64,000 bases of DNA from Planctomycetota bacterium (GTDB taxonomy: Bacteria > Planctomycetota > SZUA-567 > H5-PLA8). Below the pieces are notes generated by a model. It had not been told where the DNA came from. It was given only the letters and a program-made list of their open reading frames with translations, and ran no database searches. Positions 24,282-32,759 of this stretch are shown one piece after another (the stretch's first letter is position 1; every line of letters starts with the position of its first letter). Location: positions 1,173,201 to 1,237,200 of the forward strand of contig JABTUM010000001.1 in assembly GCA_015075375.1 (NCBI GenBank), given 5' to 3'. The translations under genes were made by a program, and so were the position numbers.

Positions 24282-25400
24282 ATGGCCCATTCCGCTTCAC
24301 GTTCCGATCGTCCCGCTTCCGGCGACGTACAAGCCGCCGACCTTCAGGCGTTGGCGGTTCCCAAGTACAAGCAGCTTCAAGTGTTGCTGGAACACCGCAT
24401 TCGCGATGGTGTCTACGCGCCGGGGATGCAATTGCCTACCGAGAAAGAGCTGATGCAGACGCTCGATTACAGCTACACGACGGTTAATCGCGCGCTGCAG
24501 GCGCTGGTGCGTTCGGGGCTGGTTCGGCGCAAGCGCGGCCACGGGACGTTCGTGCAAGGCGCCGTTTCGGGCGAGACGGCGGAAAGCGGCGCCGTGGGGC
24601 GCACGGTGGCGCTGTTTCACGCAGGGATACCCGAAGCGTTTCATCCGTACTACTCGCTGCTGCGCGAAGGTTTTATCGCAGGCGCGGACCGGCACGGCGT
24701 GGCGATGAAATTCATCCTCGCCAAGCACGGCGAACTGGGAGTTCACGAGCGCTTTCGGGAGCGGCATGGCATCGTCGGCTTCGCGGCATCCCAAGCGCGC
24801 GCCTCCGATCTGCGCGAAGCGCTCGCGCTGCGCATTCCAGCCGTGTTGCTCTCGGAAAGTTACCCCGATCTGGCGCTGGATCGCGTGCATACCGACCATC
24901 GCGAAGGCATGCGGCTGGCCTTCGACCGCCTGCGTGCGCTGGGGCATCGGCGCTTCGCCTTTTGCGGAACGTTCGACCGTGGATCGGTTCGTGACACGCT
25001 GGCCGAACTCTTCGACTGCGTGCCCGAGCAAGTCCCGCTCTGGGAGTACTACGCGGGAGGCTGGCAGCCCGAGCACGCGCGCGGAGCCGTGGCTTGGCTG
25101 CGCGAGCTGAATCCGCGACCCACGGCGCTGTTCGTCAGCGACGAGTTTCTGCTGGCGCGAATCTGGGAGGAACTGGATCGCGGCGGCATCCGCGTGCCCA
25201 AGGATCTGGCGTTGATCGGCCGCGGCTCGCCGGTTTCGGCGGCCTTTATGGGCCGGCCGGCGACGCTGGTCGAATACGATCCGCGCGCCCTTGGACAAGC
25301 CGCCGTGGATCTGCTGCTCGCGCCACGCCCAGGCGGCTTTCGCGCGCCGCGCACGATACGCATACCGCCCACGCTCGCGGTACGAGCATCCATCGGCTGA
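24282..25400 (+). CDS. GntR-type regulator with LacI-like sugar-binding domain
   Basis: A 372-residue repressor-type protein. Residues about 25-100 form a GntR winged helix (PKYKQLQVLLEHRI, GMQLPTEKELMQTLDYSYTTVNRALQALVRSGLVRRKRGHGTFV). Residues about 108-372 resemble the periplasmic-binding-like effector domain of LacI/AraR regulators (TVALFHAGIPEAFHPYYSLLREGF, ALGHRRFAFCG, PTALFVSDEFLLARIWEEL, PKDLALIGRGSP). AraR of Bacillus has the same fusion and senses a sugar. It probably controls itself and the divergent lyase, and perhaps the PQQ protein, through the 18-base sites described. The effector is unknown. Confidence 0.92.
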   Translation: MAHSASRSDRPASGDVQAADLQALAVPKYKQLQVLLEHRIRDGVYAPGMQLPTEKELMQTLDYSYTTVNRALQALVRSGLVRRKRGHGTFVQGAVSGETAESGAVGRTVALFHAGIPEAFHPYYSLLREGFIAGADRHGVAMKFILAKHGELGVHERFRERHGIVGFAASQARASDLREALALRIPAVLLSESYPDLALDRVHTDHREGMRLAFDRLRALGHRRFAFCGTFDRGSVRDTLAELFDCVPEQVPLWEYYAGGWQPEHARGAVAWLRELNPRPTALFVSDEFLLARIWEELDRGGIRVPKDLALIGRGSPVSAAFMGRPATLVEYDPRALGQAAVDLLLAPRPGGFRAPRTIRIPPTLAVRASIG

Positions 25401-25406
25401 AGCGCC

Positions 25407-28400
25407 TTACTTCGTCTCCTGAATGGCTTCGATGCCGCACAATACCGGACCGTGCGCCGATCCGGCGGCGGGGACCAGATCGATCTGCAAGAGTCCGTCG
25501 ACGCGCACGTTCTTGAACTCCTTCGCCAACCCGCGTCCAGGCCCGCCCGCTTCGGCGGACACATCCAGTCCACTCAGCACCGCCTGCCCCTGCAGCTTCA
25601 CGTCAAAGACCCGCTGCCCGGCGGCAAGCGGATCGGGCTCCATAAAATAAAGCTTCACGGTGTACGACCGGCTCGGCCCGGCCGGCGTATCCGGGAGCGC
25701 CGATTCCTCACGCTCCAGTTCGAGCACCAGCGAAGGCGCTTCGTCTTTGTCGCGATCGAAGGACTTGGCCACCCGCTTGCCTTTTCCGGTGATCAGGAAC
25801 GCCAGCGCCTGGCCGGACTTCCAGCCCGGCCGGCTAACGATTTCCTTGAGCAGCGGCGCAATATCCGGCGAACGCTGCTCTTCGGCCGCATCGTCTTCTT
25901 CGACCCAGCGCTTGGGCTTCCAGACCGCTTGGGCCTGGGTGAGCGCCCGCGTGGAGAGATTATGCCGGTCACTCGTGAACGCGGCCGCCTGGTCCGCCGC
26001 CTCGGCGCGGATCTTTAATTCGCACGGACCGCCGCTCGGCTCGTCGGTAGAAAATTGCAGATAGGCGCGCAGCAACTTGTCCGAGGCGCTCAGCTTGACG
26101 CTCCTGAACCGAAGACCCACGGTCTGCGGAGTGGCATCCTCGGTCAGTTCCAAATCGCTGCTTCTCAGGTCGATCGTCCCATCGCCCGATTCTTCGGCAT
26201 CGTCCGCTCCGTCGGCCAGGACCGACGTGTTCAGGGCTGGGCCTTGCGCCACATGAAGGCGCAGTGTGAGCTTACGCAGATTCTGAACGCCCGAGGCCAC
26301 CACCCACGGGTGGCCGGTGCCGTCCATGCGCATCGCATGATGGCGAAACCACTTCAAGCCTTCACCTTCGACCTTCACGTCCGGTCCCATCGATTTCGCG
26401 CCGACCTCCGGGTACTCCAGCCACAGCGTGCCGTCCTCCGCTTGGCGGTCGCCGGGCGCACCCAGGTTTACGCCGGCGCGCACGATCGACGCGCCGCCGT
26501 TCTGGCCACCGACGCGGTAAGTCCACATTTCCAGTTCTGGCATCGGCACCAGCGCCAAAGACGTCTGGTTCTGGTATCCGCAACTGCACGTGCGGGTATA
26601 GTCGGGCGCGTTGAGCACGCCGTCGGCCACGACCAAGTTGGAGGTGCAGCCCGACTTGAACCCGCCGAAGTTGCCCGTACCGCTCCGATTCGCCCAATCG
26701 AAGAAGCCCGCAGCGCCGGATCGGAAGGTGAGCAGATGCTCGCTGGCAATGGCGGTGTTGCAGCCGTAGGTGCGCGTAAAACGAAGCGGTTCGAGTTCGC
26801 CAGTCAACGGATTGGAGAATTTCTTTTCGCTTCCGTCCAGGAGACTGAGTACGCCGCTCGAAACCTTGTAGCTGTTGGTCGTCGTGATGATCGTATCGCC
26901 GTGCAGGATGCATGGACCCGTGTACTTCCGCTTCAAATCCTGCCAAACCGGCGCGCCGTCGGCGCCTTTGAAGACGGCCAGACCTGTGCCTGCTTCGTCG
27001 CGCAATCGGTCGGTCGCGTTGGCTCCGGCTTGCAGCAGCAGGTCATGCTCTTCCGAATAGCTCAGCCACGAACCGAAGAGCGGCTCGGTGCGCTCCCACA
27101 GGACCTTTCCGGTCGCCGCATCCAGCGCGACGATCCGGTAAGGTTCCTTGATCGCCACGCCCAAGCGCTTGAAGCGCTCTTCGATGCTCAGCGGCAGGCG
27201 GTCGAGCGCATAGATACGCCCGTTCCCGGCCACGATCCCATTGTGGATAAACCCGTGCTTGGCCGGAACCGTCCAGCGCACCGCTCCGGTCTTGCGGTCG
27301 ATCGCCGCCAAGCCTTCGCTGGCGGAAACGTCCACCGCGAAGCTCCACGTGGTCTGTTTCGCCGCGCCGGCCTCGTCGAGCTTCTTGCTGAAATGCGCGA
27401 AGCCCGTTCCGCCCAGCAGCAGGTTTTCGTATACGCCGATAAAGCCCCACTCCGGGTCACCGGCCTGACCGGGAAGCCGCGGAAGCTTAATCGTTTGCCG
27501 GGCTTCGCCGGTTTTCGGATCCAGTTCGTGGCAACCGTCGGCGGCGGCTACGTAGATGGCATCGGCCGTGGCGATGAAATTGGTGCCGCGCGCATTGGCT
27601 CCGGGAATATGAACTTGGTTGTAGGCCGTCTCCAGCGGCGTGTCTTTGTGCGTATCGTCGAAGTAGATGCCGTGCACGCCCAGGTCGGCGAACTTGCGCT
27701 GCCACAGCACGCGGCCGGTGTAGACGTCCCGCGCGTTCAGCAGATCCATGCCCATCACGAAAAGCCGACCGCCAATCACTTGCTCCGACGGCCCGTGGCC
27801 ATGCCGCGGCAACACATCGAGATTGGAGCTTCCGCCGAACCAGAGCAACCCCAACGGCAAGCGCACGCGTTTGTCGTCGGACTTCACCGTATTGGCGATG
27901 TTGCCGTACAGATGCGTCCAGGGCGCCGAACCGGGCAGCGCGCCTTCGCGCACCAGGAGAAATCCTCCCGCTTCCTCACGCAGTTTCGCGCCTTCCAGTA
28001 CGCCAGCCTTGACTTGCGCCGCGACGGCTTCGCGCACGCCCGGCACCTCGGGGATCCACAGCGCGCCGCCGTAAGGACGCACCGATCGATACAGCGCCGG
28101 AAGCGTCTCGGGCGCGGCGTATCGGGCGGCGGCTTCTCGGCCCACCAGGACCAGATGCGCCATATAAGGAGGCGCTTCGAAAGCGCGCGGTTCGGCCGTG
28201 TGGGCCGTCAATCGCGTTCCGTACACACCGGCCGAGTCCGCACGCGCGCGCAACCGCGCGACCGCATCGGCCCGTTCGTCCAACGCGATCACCTGCAAGG
28301 CCGAAGCATTGACCAGCGCCATCGGCCATGTGCCGTCGTCGATGCCGAAGCAAAGCGCGTAGCCCGACTTCGCATCGGCGGCCGCCGTCAGCTTTTCGGC

Positions 28401-29723
28401 CAGCACGCTGGCTTCAGCCGGAACCGCCAGCGCTCCGGCCGTTTCGCGCCACTCTTGAGGCGCGGCTTTCGCTTCCGCGCCGAAACAGAGCAGCCGCCCA
28501 TCGCTCAGCACCGCCAGCAGCCGGCCCCGCCCGGCCAGCAGGCGCATGATCTCACCCTGCACCGGGAGGGTCCAAACGACGCGCGGGGTGCCGCCCGCCG
28601 CGGGCAATTCGATCGCTGATAGACCCGCTTTCCCGGCCGCATACAGGCGATTGCCTGCGCGAATCAGGTCGCCGCTTGCGTCGGCTTCCACTTCCCAGAG
28701 CTTCTTCTTATCGGCTCCGGCGGCCTCGTACGCGGCCACCTTGGGATCCTTCGGATCCGCCGCATAAATCGTCGTGCCATCCAGGACGGGTTCGTTGGAG
28801 ACAAATTTGCCTTTCGCGCCATTCTCCAAATTGAATGCACGTACGCCGCGCACGCGCGTATGGGAGAAAAACTCCTCCTCATTGGCGCATACGAACGACC
28901 CGCCGCTGCCCTTACCGCCTTTAGCCAGTTCGAAATGCGCCAGACGTCCCGTCGCGCGCTCGAAGACCGCGGGAATCGAGCGTCCACCGGGCACCACGAG
29001 AAACTTTTCGGTCGCCGCCAGCGCTCCCTGCGGCGCGACCCCCGCGAACGCCGGCGCGCTGTGAGGCTGCGGTATGAAATCCGCGGCCGATCCGTCGTTC
29101 AACCACTTCAACTTTCCCGTGCGCGCGTCCAACGCATAGATAAAGGTACCCATGAACGGCCAGATGCTGGCGGCGCAATAGACTACTCCGTCGCGGCAGA
29201 CCGGCCCGCCGCGCATGGGCCACGCGCCGATCAGGCGTTTGTTGCCCAGCACCTTGCGCGCCGTTGGGCCCCCCCGGATACGCCAGCGTTCCGCGCCGGT
29301 CGCGGCGTCCAGCCCGTACAGATAGCCATCGTCGCTGGCCGCGAAGACCAAGCCTTCCGCGGAGGCCGGCGGCAACCGGACCGGACCGTCCGTGATGAAA
29401 TTCCAGGCCTCCGCGCCGCTGTTCAGGTCAAGCGCCACGACTCGATCGCGGTCGTTGAGGCCCAGGATCACGCGATCGCCCACCACGATCGGCTCCAGGA
29501 TCCGGTCGTACGGCATCAGATCCTGATTGAGCGGGTCGTCCCAGACGGGCGTGCGCGGCGCGTAGGCGCGCGTCCACTGCAGATGGAGTTGCGCGGGCAG
29601 TTCGTGTGGCGACGACGCCGATCGGTGAGCGTCAAAGCGCCATTGCGGCCAGTCGCCGCTCTCGCCGGCCGCAACTTCGAGAGAGACCCCTAGCACCAAA
29701 CCCAGGCACCAAGCCGCAAGCAT
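25407..29723 (-). CDS. Giant PQQ-like propeller protein with embedded Rossmann segment and CBM/malectin C-terminus
   Basis: A 1438-residue exported protein with signal MLAAWCLGLVLGVSLEVAAGES. Propeller blades with the PQQ-like rhythm are seen at about 20-440 (VVALDLNSGAEAWNF, YLYGLDAATGAERWRI) and 600-1130 (GLAAIDRKTGAVRWTV, IVALDAATGKVLWER). Between them, about 455-560, lies a methyltransferase-like Rossmann segment (ALCFGIDDGTWPMALVN, VIALDERADAVARLR) with its nucleotide loop degraded. Residues about 1200-1345 resemble a CBM96/disaggregatase-type sandwich, and the end resembles malectin (YTVKLYFMEPDP). A GTG six bases upstream is an alternative start. Probably surface carbohydrate binding; no catalytic role is assured. 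Confidence 0.87.
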   Translation of the reverse strand: MLAAWCLGLVLGVSLEVAAGESGDWPQWRFDAHRSASSPHELPAQLHLQWTRAYAPRTPVWDDPLNQDLMPYDRILEPIVVGDRVILGLNDRDRVVALDLNSGAEAWNFITDGPVRLPPASAEGLVFAASDDGYLYGLDAATGAERWRIRGGPTARKVLGNKRLIGAWPMRGGPVCRDGVVYCAASIWPFMGTFIYALDARTGKLKWLNDGSAADFIPQPHSAPAFAGVAPQGALAATEKFLVVPGGRSIPAVFERATGRLAHFELAKGGKGSGGSFVCANEEEFFSHTRVRGVRAFNLENGAKGKFVSNEPVLDGTTIYAADPKDPKVAAYEAAGADKKKLWEVEADASGDLIRAGNRLYAAGKAGLSAIELPAAGGTPRVVWTLPVQGEIMRLLAGRGRLLAVLSDGRLLCFGAEAKAAPQEWRETAGALAVPAEASVLAEKLTAAADAKSGYALCFGIDDGTWPMALVNASALQVIALDERADAVARLRARADSAGVYGTRLTAHTAEPRAFEAPPYMAHLVLVGREAAARYAAPETLPALYRSVRPYGGALWIPEVPGVREAVAAQVKAGVLEGAKLREEAGGFLLVREGALPGSAPWTHLYGNIANTVKSDDKRVRLPLGLLWFGGSSNLDVLPRHGHGPSEQVIGGRLFVMGMDLLNARDVYTGRVLWQRKFADLGVHGIYFDDTHKDTPLETAYNQVHIPGANARGTNFIATADAIYVAAADGCHELDPKTGEARQTIKLPRLPGQAGDPEWGFIGVYENLLLGGTGFAHFSKKLDEAGAAKQTTWSFAVDVSASEGLAAIDRKTGAVRWTVPAKHGFIHNGIVAGNGRIYALDRLPLSIEERFKRLGVAIKEPYRIVALDAATGKVLWERTEPLFGSWLSYSEEHDLLLQAGANATDRLRDEAGTGLAVFKGADGAPVWQDLKRKYTGPCILHGDTIITTTNSYKVSSGVLSLLDGSEKKFSNPLTGELEPLRFTRTYGCNTAIASEHLLTFRSGAAGFFDWANRSGTGNFGGFKSGCTSNLVVADGVLNAPDYTRTCSCGYQNQTSLALVPMPELEMWTYRVGGQNGGASIVRAGVNLGAPGDRQAEDGTLWLEYPEVGAKSMGPDVKVEGEGLKWFRHHAMRMDGTGHPWVVASGVQNLRKLTLRLHVAQGPALNTSVLADGADDAEESGDGTIDLRSSDLELTEDATPQTVGLRFRSVKLSASDKLLRAYLQFSTDEPSGGPCELKIRAEAADQAAAFTSDRHNLSTRALTQAQAVWKPKRWVEEDDAAEEQRSPDIAPLLKEIVSRPGWKSGQALAFLITGKGKRVAKSFDRDKDEAPSLVLELEREESALPDTPAGPSRSYTVKLYFMEPDPLAAGQRVFDVKLQGQAVLSGLDVSAEAGGPGRGLAKEFKNVRVDGLLQIDLVPAAGSAHGPVLCGIEAIQETK

Positions 29724-29739
29724 CCGCACGCCGCCACCT

Positions 29740-29757
29740 ACCTTCTATTCTAAGAGT
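29740..29757 (-). promoter_or_regulatory. Candidate operator 3 upstream of the PQQ-like protein gene
   Basis: Read on the minus strand, ACTCTTAGAATAGAAGGT. It matches operators 1 and 2 at eleven positions that are invariant in all three, including TAG and AGGT, though its left arm is weaker. It contains a possible -10, TAGAAT, and lies 17 bases before the gene's ATG. Confidence 0.5.
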
Positions 29758-29907
29758 CCCTACCGTTGACATTCGAAGCACAAAGGCTGCTCATAGTCTA
29801 CCCCAACCGAGCTAAAATTACCGATCCGCTCCGGAGCGCCCCGTTGGGTTGTAAGAATGTCCTTAGGCATTAGGATTCGGGCTCCAACCGCCCAACGGAG
29901 TCCCACC

Positions 29908-30756
29908 ATGCTCGATGCCCTCTTGAATCCTGACCACCGTAAAATCCAGGAGAAGAAGCAGGCGCTCTTTGCCAAGCGCCAGCTCGCGATTTTGAAGTTG
30001 CTCCAGTACCAGCGCTTTGAGCACAGCGGCATATACGTAGACGACCATTCGCAAATGGCCTTCAGCGTGCACAGCAAATGCGGCGAAGACGGCTTGATTC
30101 TGGGACTCTTCGAGCGCGTCGGAGTCGAACGGCACACCTTCGTAGAAATCGGCATCCAAGACGGGCTGGAATGCAATTCGGCCAATCTCGCGTTCCACTT
30201 CGGCTGGAGCGGCGTCATGCTGGAAGGCGGCGAAGAGTACGCGCGCGAAGCCGCCAAGCATTACGACAACGTTCCGCGCGTGACGATTAAGCAAAGCTTC
30301 GTGACGCGCGAGAACATCAATGCGCTGCTCGACGAGACGAAGGCCGACCGCGATTGCGACCTCTTCAGCATCGATATCGACGGAAACGATTACTGGATCT
30401 GGGAAGCCTTGGAGGATTTTCGACCGCGTTTGGTCGTGGCCGAATACAATCCGTTCTTCGGTCCCGAGCGCGCGGTGACGATTCCCTACGATCCGCAGTT
30501 CGCGCATCGCACCAAATATCCGCGCGGATATATGGGCGCTTCGCTCGCAGCTCTCAATAAGCTGGCCTCGAAGAAGGGCTATGCACTGGTCGCCGGCTCC
30601 GATCTGGGCCGCAACGCGTTCTTCCTGCGCCGAGAATTGCTTTCGGCCGAAGTGCCCGAAATCCCACTCGAGCGCGTTTTCCTTTCGCGCCACAAGGAAC
30701 GTCACGGCGTCCGCGTCGTGGACTCGATTCAGGGCTTACCGCTGGTGGACGTCTGA
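29908..30756 (+). CDS. FkbM-like methyltransferase-fold protein
   Basis: A 282-residue soluble protein. The core has a Rossmann methyltransferase outline: CGEDGLILGLFERVG, TFVEIGIQDGLECNSANLAF, GWSGVMLEGG and LFSIDIDGNDYWIWEAL, followed by PRLVVAEYNPFFG. The SIDIDGNDYWIW motif parallels the D-I-(E/D)-G motif of FkbM-type methyltransferases. The acceptor is unknown. The ATG at 29908 has GGAG eight bases upstream and is preferred over the frame open from 29857. Its last 28 bases overlap the end of the convergent GntR-type gene. Confidence 0.75.
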   Translation: MLDALLNPDHRKIQEKKQALFAKRQLAILKLLQYQRFEHSGIYVDDHSQMAFSVHSKCGEDGLILGLFERVGVERHTFVEIGIQDGLECNSANLAFHFGWSGVMLEGGEEYAREAAKHYDNVPRVTIKQSFVTRENINALLDETKADRDCDLFSIDIDGNDYWIWEALEDFRPRLVVAEYNPFFGPERAVTIPYDPQFAHRTKYPRGYMGASLAALNKLASKKGYALVAGSDLGRNAFFLRRELLSAEVPEIPLERVFLSRHKERHGVRVVDSIQGLPLVDV

Positions 30757-31844
30757 CCTTCCGAATCTCCGGACTGTTCGAGTTCCATCCATTCGATACG
30801 GTCCGGCAGCGCAGGATTGTAAAGCCGTTCCCACAACAGATCCGAAGACCGGCGGATCACCGCATCGAGATCGACCTCGAAACGCAGGGCCAGCAGCGCG
30901 AAGGCCAGCGGCAACTGCTTGTTGGTCTGGACCGCCAGCCGCGGCGCATACCCGCCCCGCGCGCGCAGGACTTCGCACAACCCCAGAGCCGTATAGTCGT
31001 CGAAAACGATCAGACCGTCCGGCCGCTCGTGCGGCAGGGCCGCCAGCAGTCCCGCGGCCGTACGGCGGCCTTCTTCCACCCCGGGCAGCGCCAGAATCCG
31101 GCGCCCGGCCACGGCCGGCATTCCCGCGGCCGCAAGTTCTTCGCACACGCCAATCCACGCGCGATCTTCCGCCGCCCCAGCCTGAGCATCCCGGTACACC
31201 ATACCCAGCGAACGACAGCCGAGCTTCAGGAGTTCCTTGGCCGCACGGCGAGCCGATTGATCGCGGTCGATGCGCACCCCGCAAGGATATTCACCCGAGG
31301 AGAAGCAGACCGCAGGCACCTCAAGTTGGCGCAAACCAGCCTGATCGGATTCGGCCAGGCGCGTCAGGACCGCGATGCCGTCAAGATCGCCTTCTTCGAG
31401 ATCGCCGGCGAGGTGCTGAAAACTCGACAAGCGCGCCGGCACTTCAGGCTGGTAACGGTAGTAGCAAATGCAGCGGCAACCGCGCCGCGAGAGCTCGGCC
31501 TGCAGGCCGAACGCAAGCAGTGCGTTGTAACTGCTGGGGCCTTGAAAGGGCGCGGGCAAGGTGGCGATCCCCGCCGACCAAGCCACCGGCGGTAAAGCGG
31601 CCATGTCCGCGACGGTGGTGCCCACTTTGCTTTTGCGCCGCAAGACGCCCTGTTGCACCAGGGCCTGCATCGCAGCGGAAAGCGTGTCGTTGTTGGTCGC
31701 AAATCGCCTGCACAGTTCCTGCTGCGGGGGCAGCTTTTCGCCGGGCTTCAGGCCATTGGAGCAGACGAACCGCACGATTTTCTTATACGCTTTGTAGGCC
31801 TGCGACGTCACGCGCAGCGTAGTCTCTTCGCCCAATCTCGGCAT
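30729..31844 (-). CDS. Second GntR-type regulator with LacI-like effector domain
   Basis: A 371-residue regulator. The winged helix is at about 12-80 (YKKIVRFVCSNGLKPGEKLPPQQELCRRFATNNDTLSAAMQALVQQGVLRRKSKVGTTV split into its usual helices). Residues about 95-365 resemble a LacI-type ligand-binding fold (LDGIAVLTRLAES, VPAVCFSSGEYPCGVRIDRDQSARRAAKELLKLGCRSLGMVY, PDGLIVFDDYTALGLCEVL). It is not a close copy of the first regulator. It follows the TIM-barrel gene by 30 bases on the same strand and so probably belongs to a radical SAM-isomerase-regulator operon. Its 3' end overlaps the FkbM-like gene. Confidence 0.9.
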   Translation of the reverse strand: MPRLGEETTLRVTSQAYKAYKKIVRFVCSNGLKPGEKLPPQQELCRRFATNNDTLSAAMQALVQQGVLRRKSKVGTTVADMAALPPVAWSAGIATLPAPFQGPSSYNALLAFGLQAELSRRGCRCICYYRYQPEVPARLSSFQHLAGDLEEGDLDGIAVLTRLAESDQAGLRQLEVPAVCFSSGEYPCGVRIDRDQSARRAAKELLKLGCRSLGMVYRDAQAGAAEDRAWIGVCEELAAAGMPAVAGRRILALPGVEEGRRTAAGLLAALPHERPDGLIVFDDYTALGLCEVLRARGGYAPRLAVQTNKQLPLAFALLALRFEVDLDAVIRRSSDLLWERLYNPALPDRIEWMELEQSGDSEGQTSTSGKP

Positions 31845-31874
31845 GGGTGCATTCCCGGGACGACGGCGGGCCGT

Positions 31875-32645
31875 TTACCGCGCCACCCATTCTTCGAAGA
31901 GCGCTTTCGTGAGCTGCAACACGCGCAGAGGATCGTCGCTGGGCTTCAACTCAAGAGAGATCAAGCCCGCATAGCCGTCGTCGCGAAGCTGCCGGAAAAA
32001 CTTTTTATGCGGGAACGCTGCATCCAAAATGTCGTGCACATGCACGTGCTTGATCCACGGCCGGAGCTTGGCCCATACTTCGTCCCAGCGTTCGGGCGGC
32101 GTGTTGCCCGGCTGGCCGTTGTGAACAAGATAACAGCGCGGATGTTTGACTTGCTCCACGACCGCCAGCGCATGCTCCCACGCGGTGAAATGGCCGTGCA
32201 TCTCGATCGGACAGTCCACGCCCACGGTCTCGCCGAACTCCGCGCATTCCCTCAGGGCCGTGGCGATACGCGCGATCGTGACTTCTTTGGCTTCGCCTTT
32301 GTCTTCATGCAGCCGGTCGCCCAGACAACGCAGGCGCGGCGCGCCCAGTTCGCGCGCCAGTTCCGCCCAGCGCTTCGTGGCGTCGATATTGCGCCGTACT
32401 TCGGCCGGATCCTGCGAGTCGTAGCGGCACGTCACCGAGAGCGCCGCGATCTGCACGCCCGACGACTTAAACTTTTCCTTGATGCGGGCCTTTTCGGACG
32501 CCGAAAGCTCAAGCGCGATGCTCGACTTAAACTCCGGATGAATCATGATCTCGAAGGACGCCAGCCCCGCCGCGGCCACGAGATCGACCATCTCGTCCAG
32601 CGTGCGGACCTTGCCCATCTGCCAGCCGTGTAGACCGAGTTTCAT
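31875..32645 (-). CDS. Sugar phosphate isomerase/epimerase family TIM-barrel protein
   Basis: A 256-residue xylose-isomerase-like (AP endonuclease 2) TIM barrel. Typical strand-end motifs are present: MKLGLHGWQ, GLASFEIMIHPE, VQIAALSVTC, LGAPRLRCLG, CPIEMHGHF, CYLVHNGQPGNTPPERW, IKHVHVHDI and LISLELKPSDD. The late Glu and His residues suggest a divalent metal site. There is no signal peptide. GAGGGGG precedes the ATG at 32645. It lies between a radical SAM gene and a sugar-sensing regulator, which suggests metabolism of an uncommon sugar. The exact reaction cannot be read from the sequence. Confidence 0.88.
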   Translation of the reverse strand: MKLGLHGWQMGKVRTLDEMVDLVAAAGLASFEIMIHPEFKSSIALELSASEKARIKEKFKSSGVQIAALSVTCRYDSQDPAEVRRNIDATKRWAELARELGAPRLRCLGDRLHEDKGEAKEVTIARIATALRECAEFGETVGVDCPIEMHGHFTAWEHALAVVEQVKHPRCYLVHNGQPGNTPPERWDEVWAKLRPWIKHVHVHDILDAAFPHKKFFRQLRDDGYAGLISLELKPSDDPLRVLQLTKALFEEWVAR

Positions 32646-32759
32646 GGCGCCCCCTCATGCTTGGCGTGGATAAACCGATCGTGCGGAATTCCGCGGACCG
32701 AGGCCGCGCAGATCATCGCGAGCACGGTATTCAACGCTTCCACCGCCCGAAAATCCCGT

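Noticed and set aside
26055..28619. Plus-strand open frame of 854 codons opposite the PQQ-like gene
   Set aside because: Antisense shadow of GC-rich codons, with no start context or recognisable domain.
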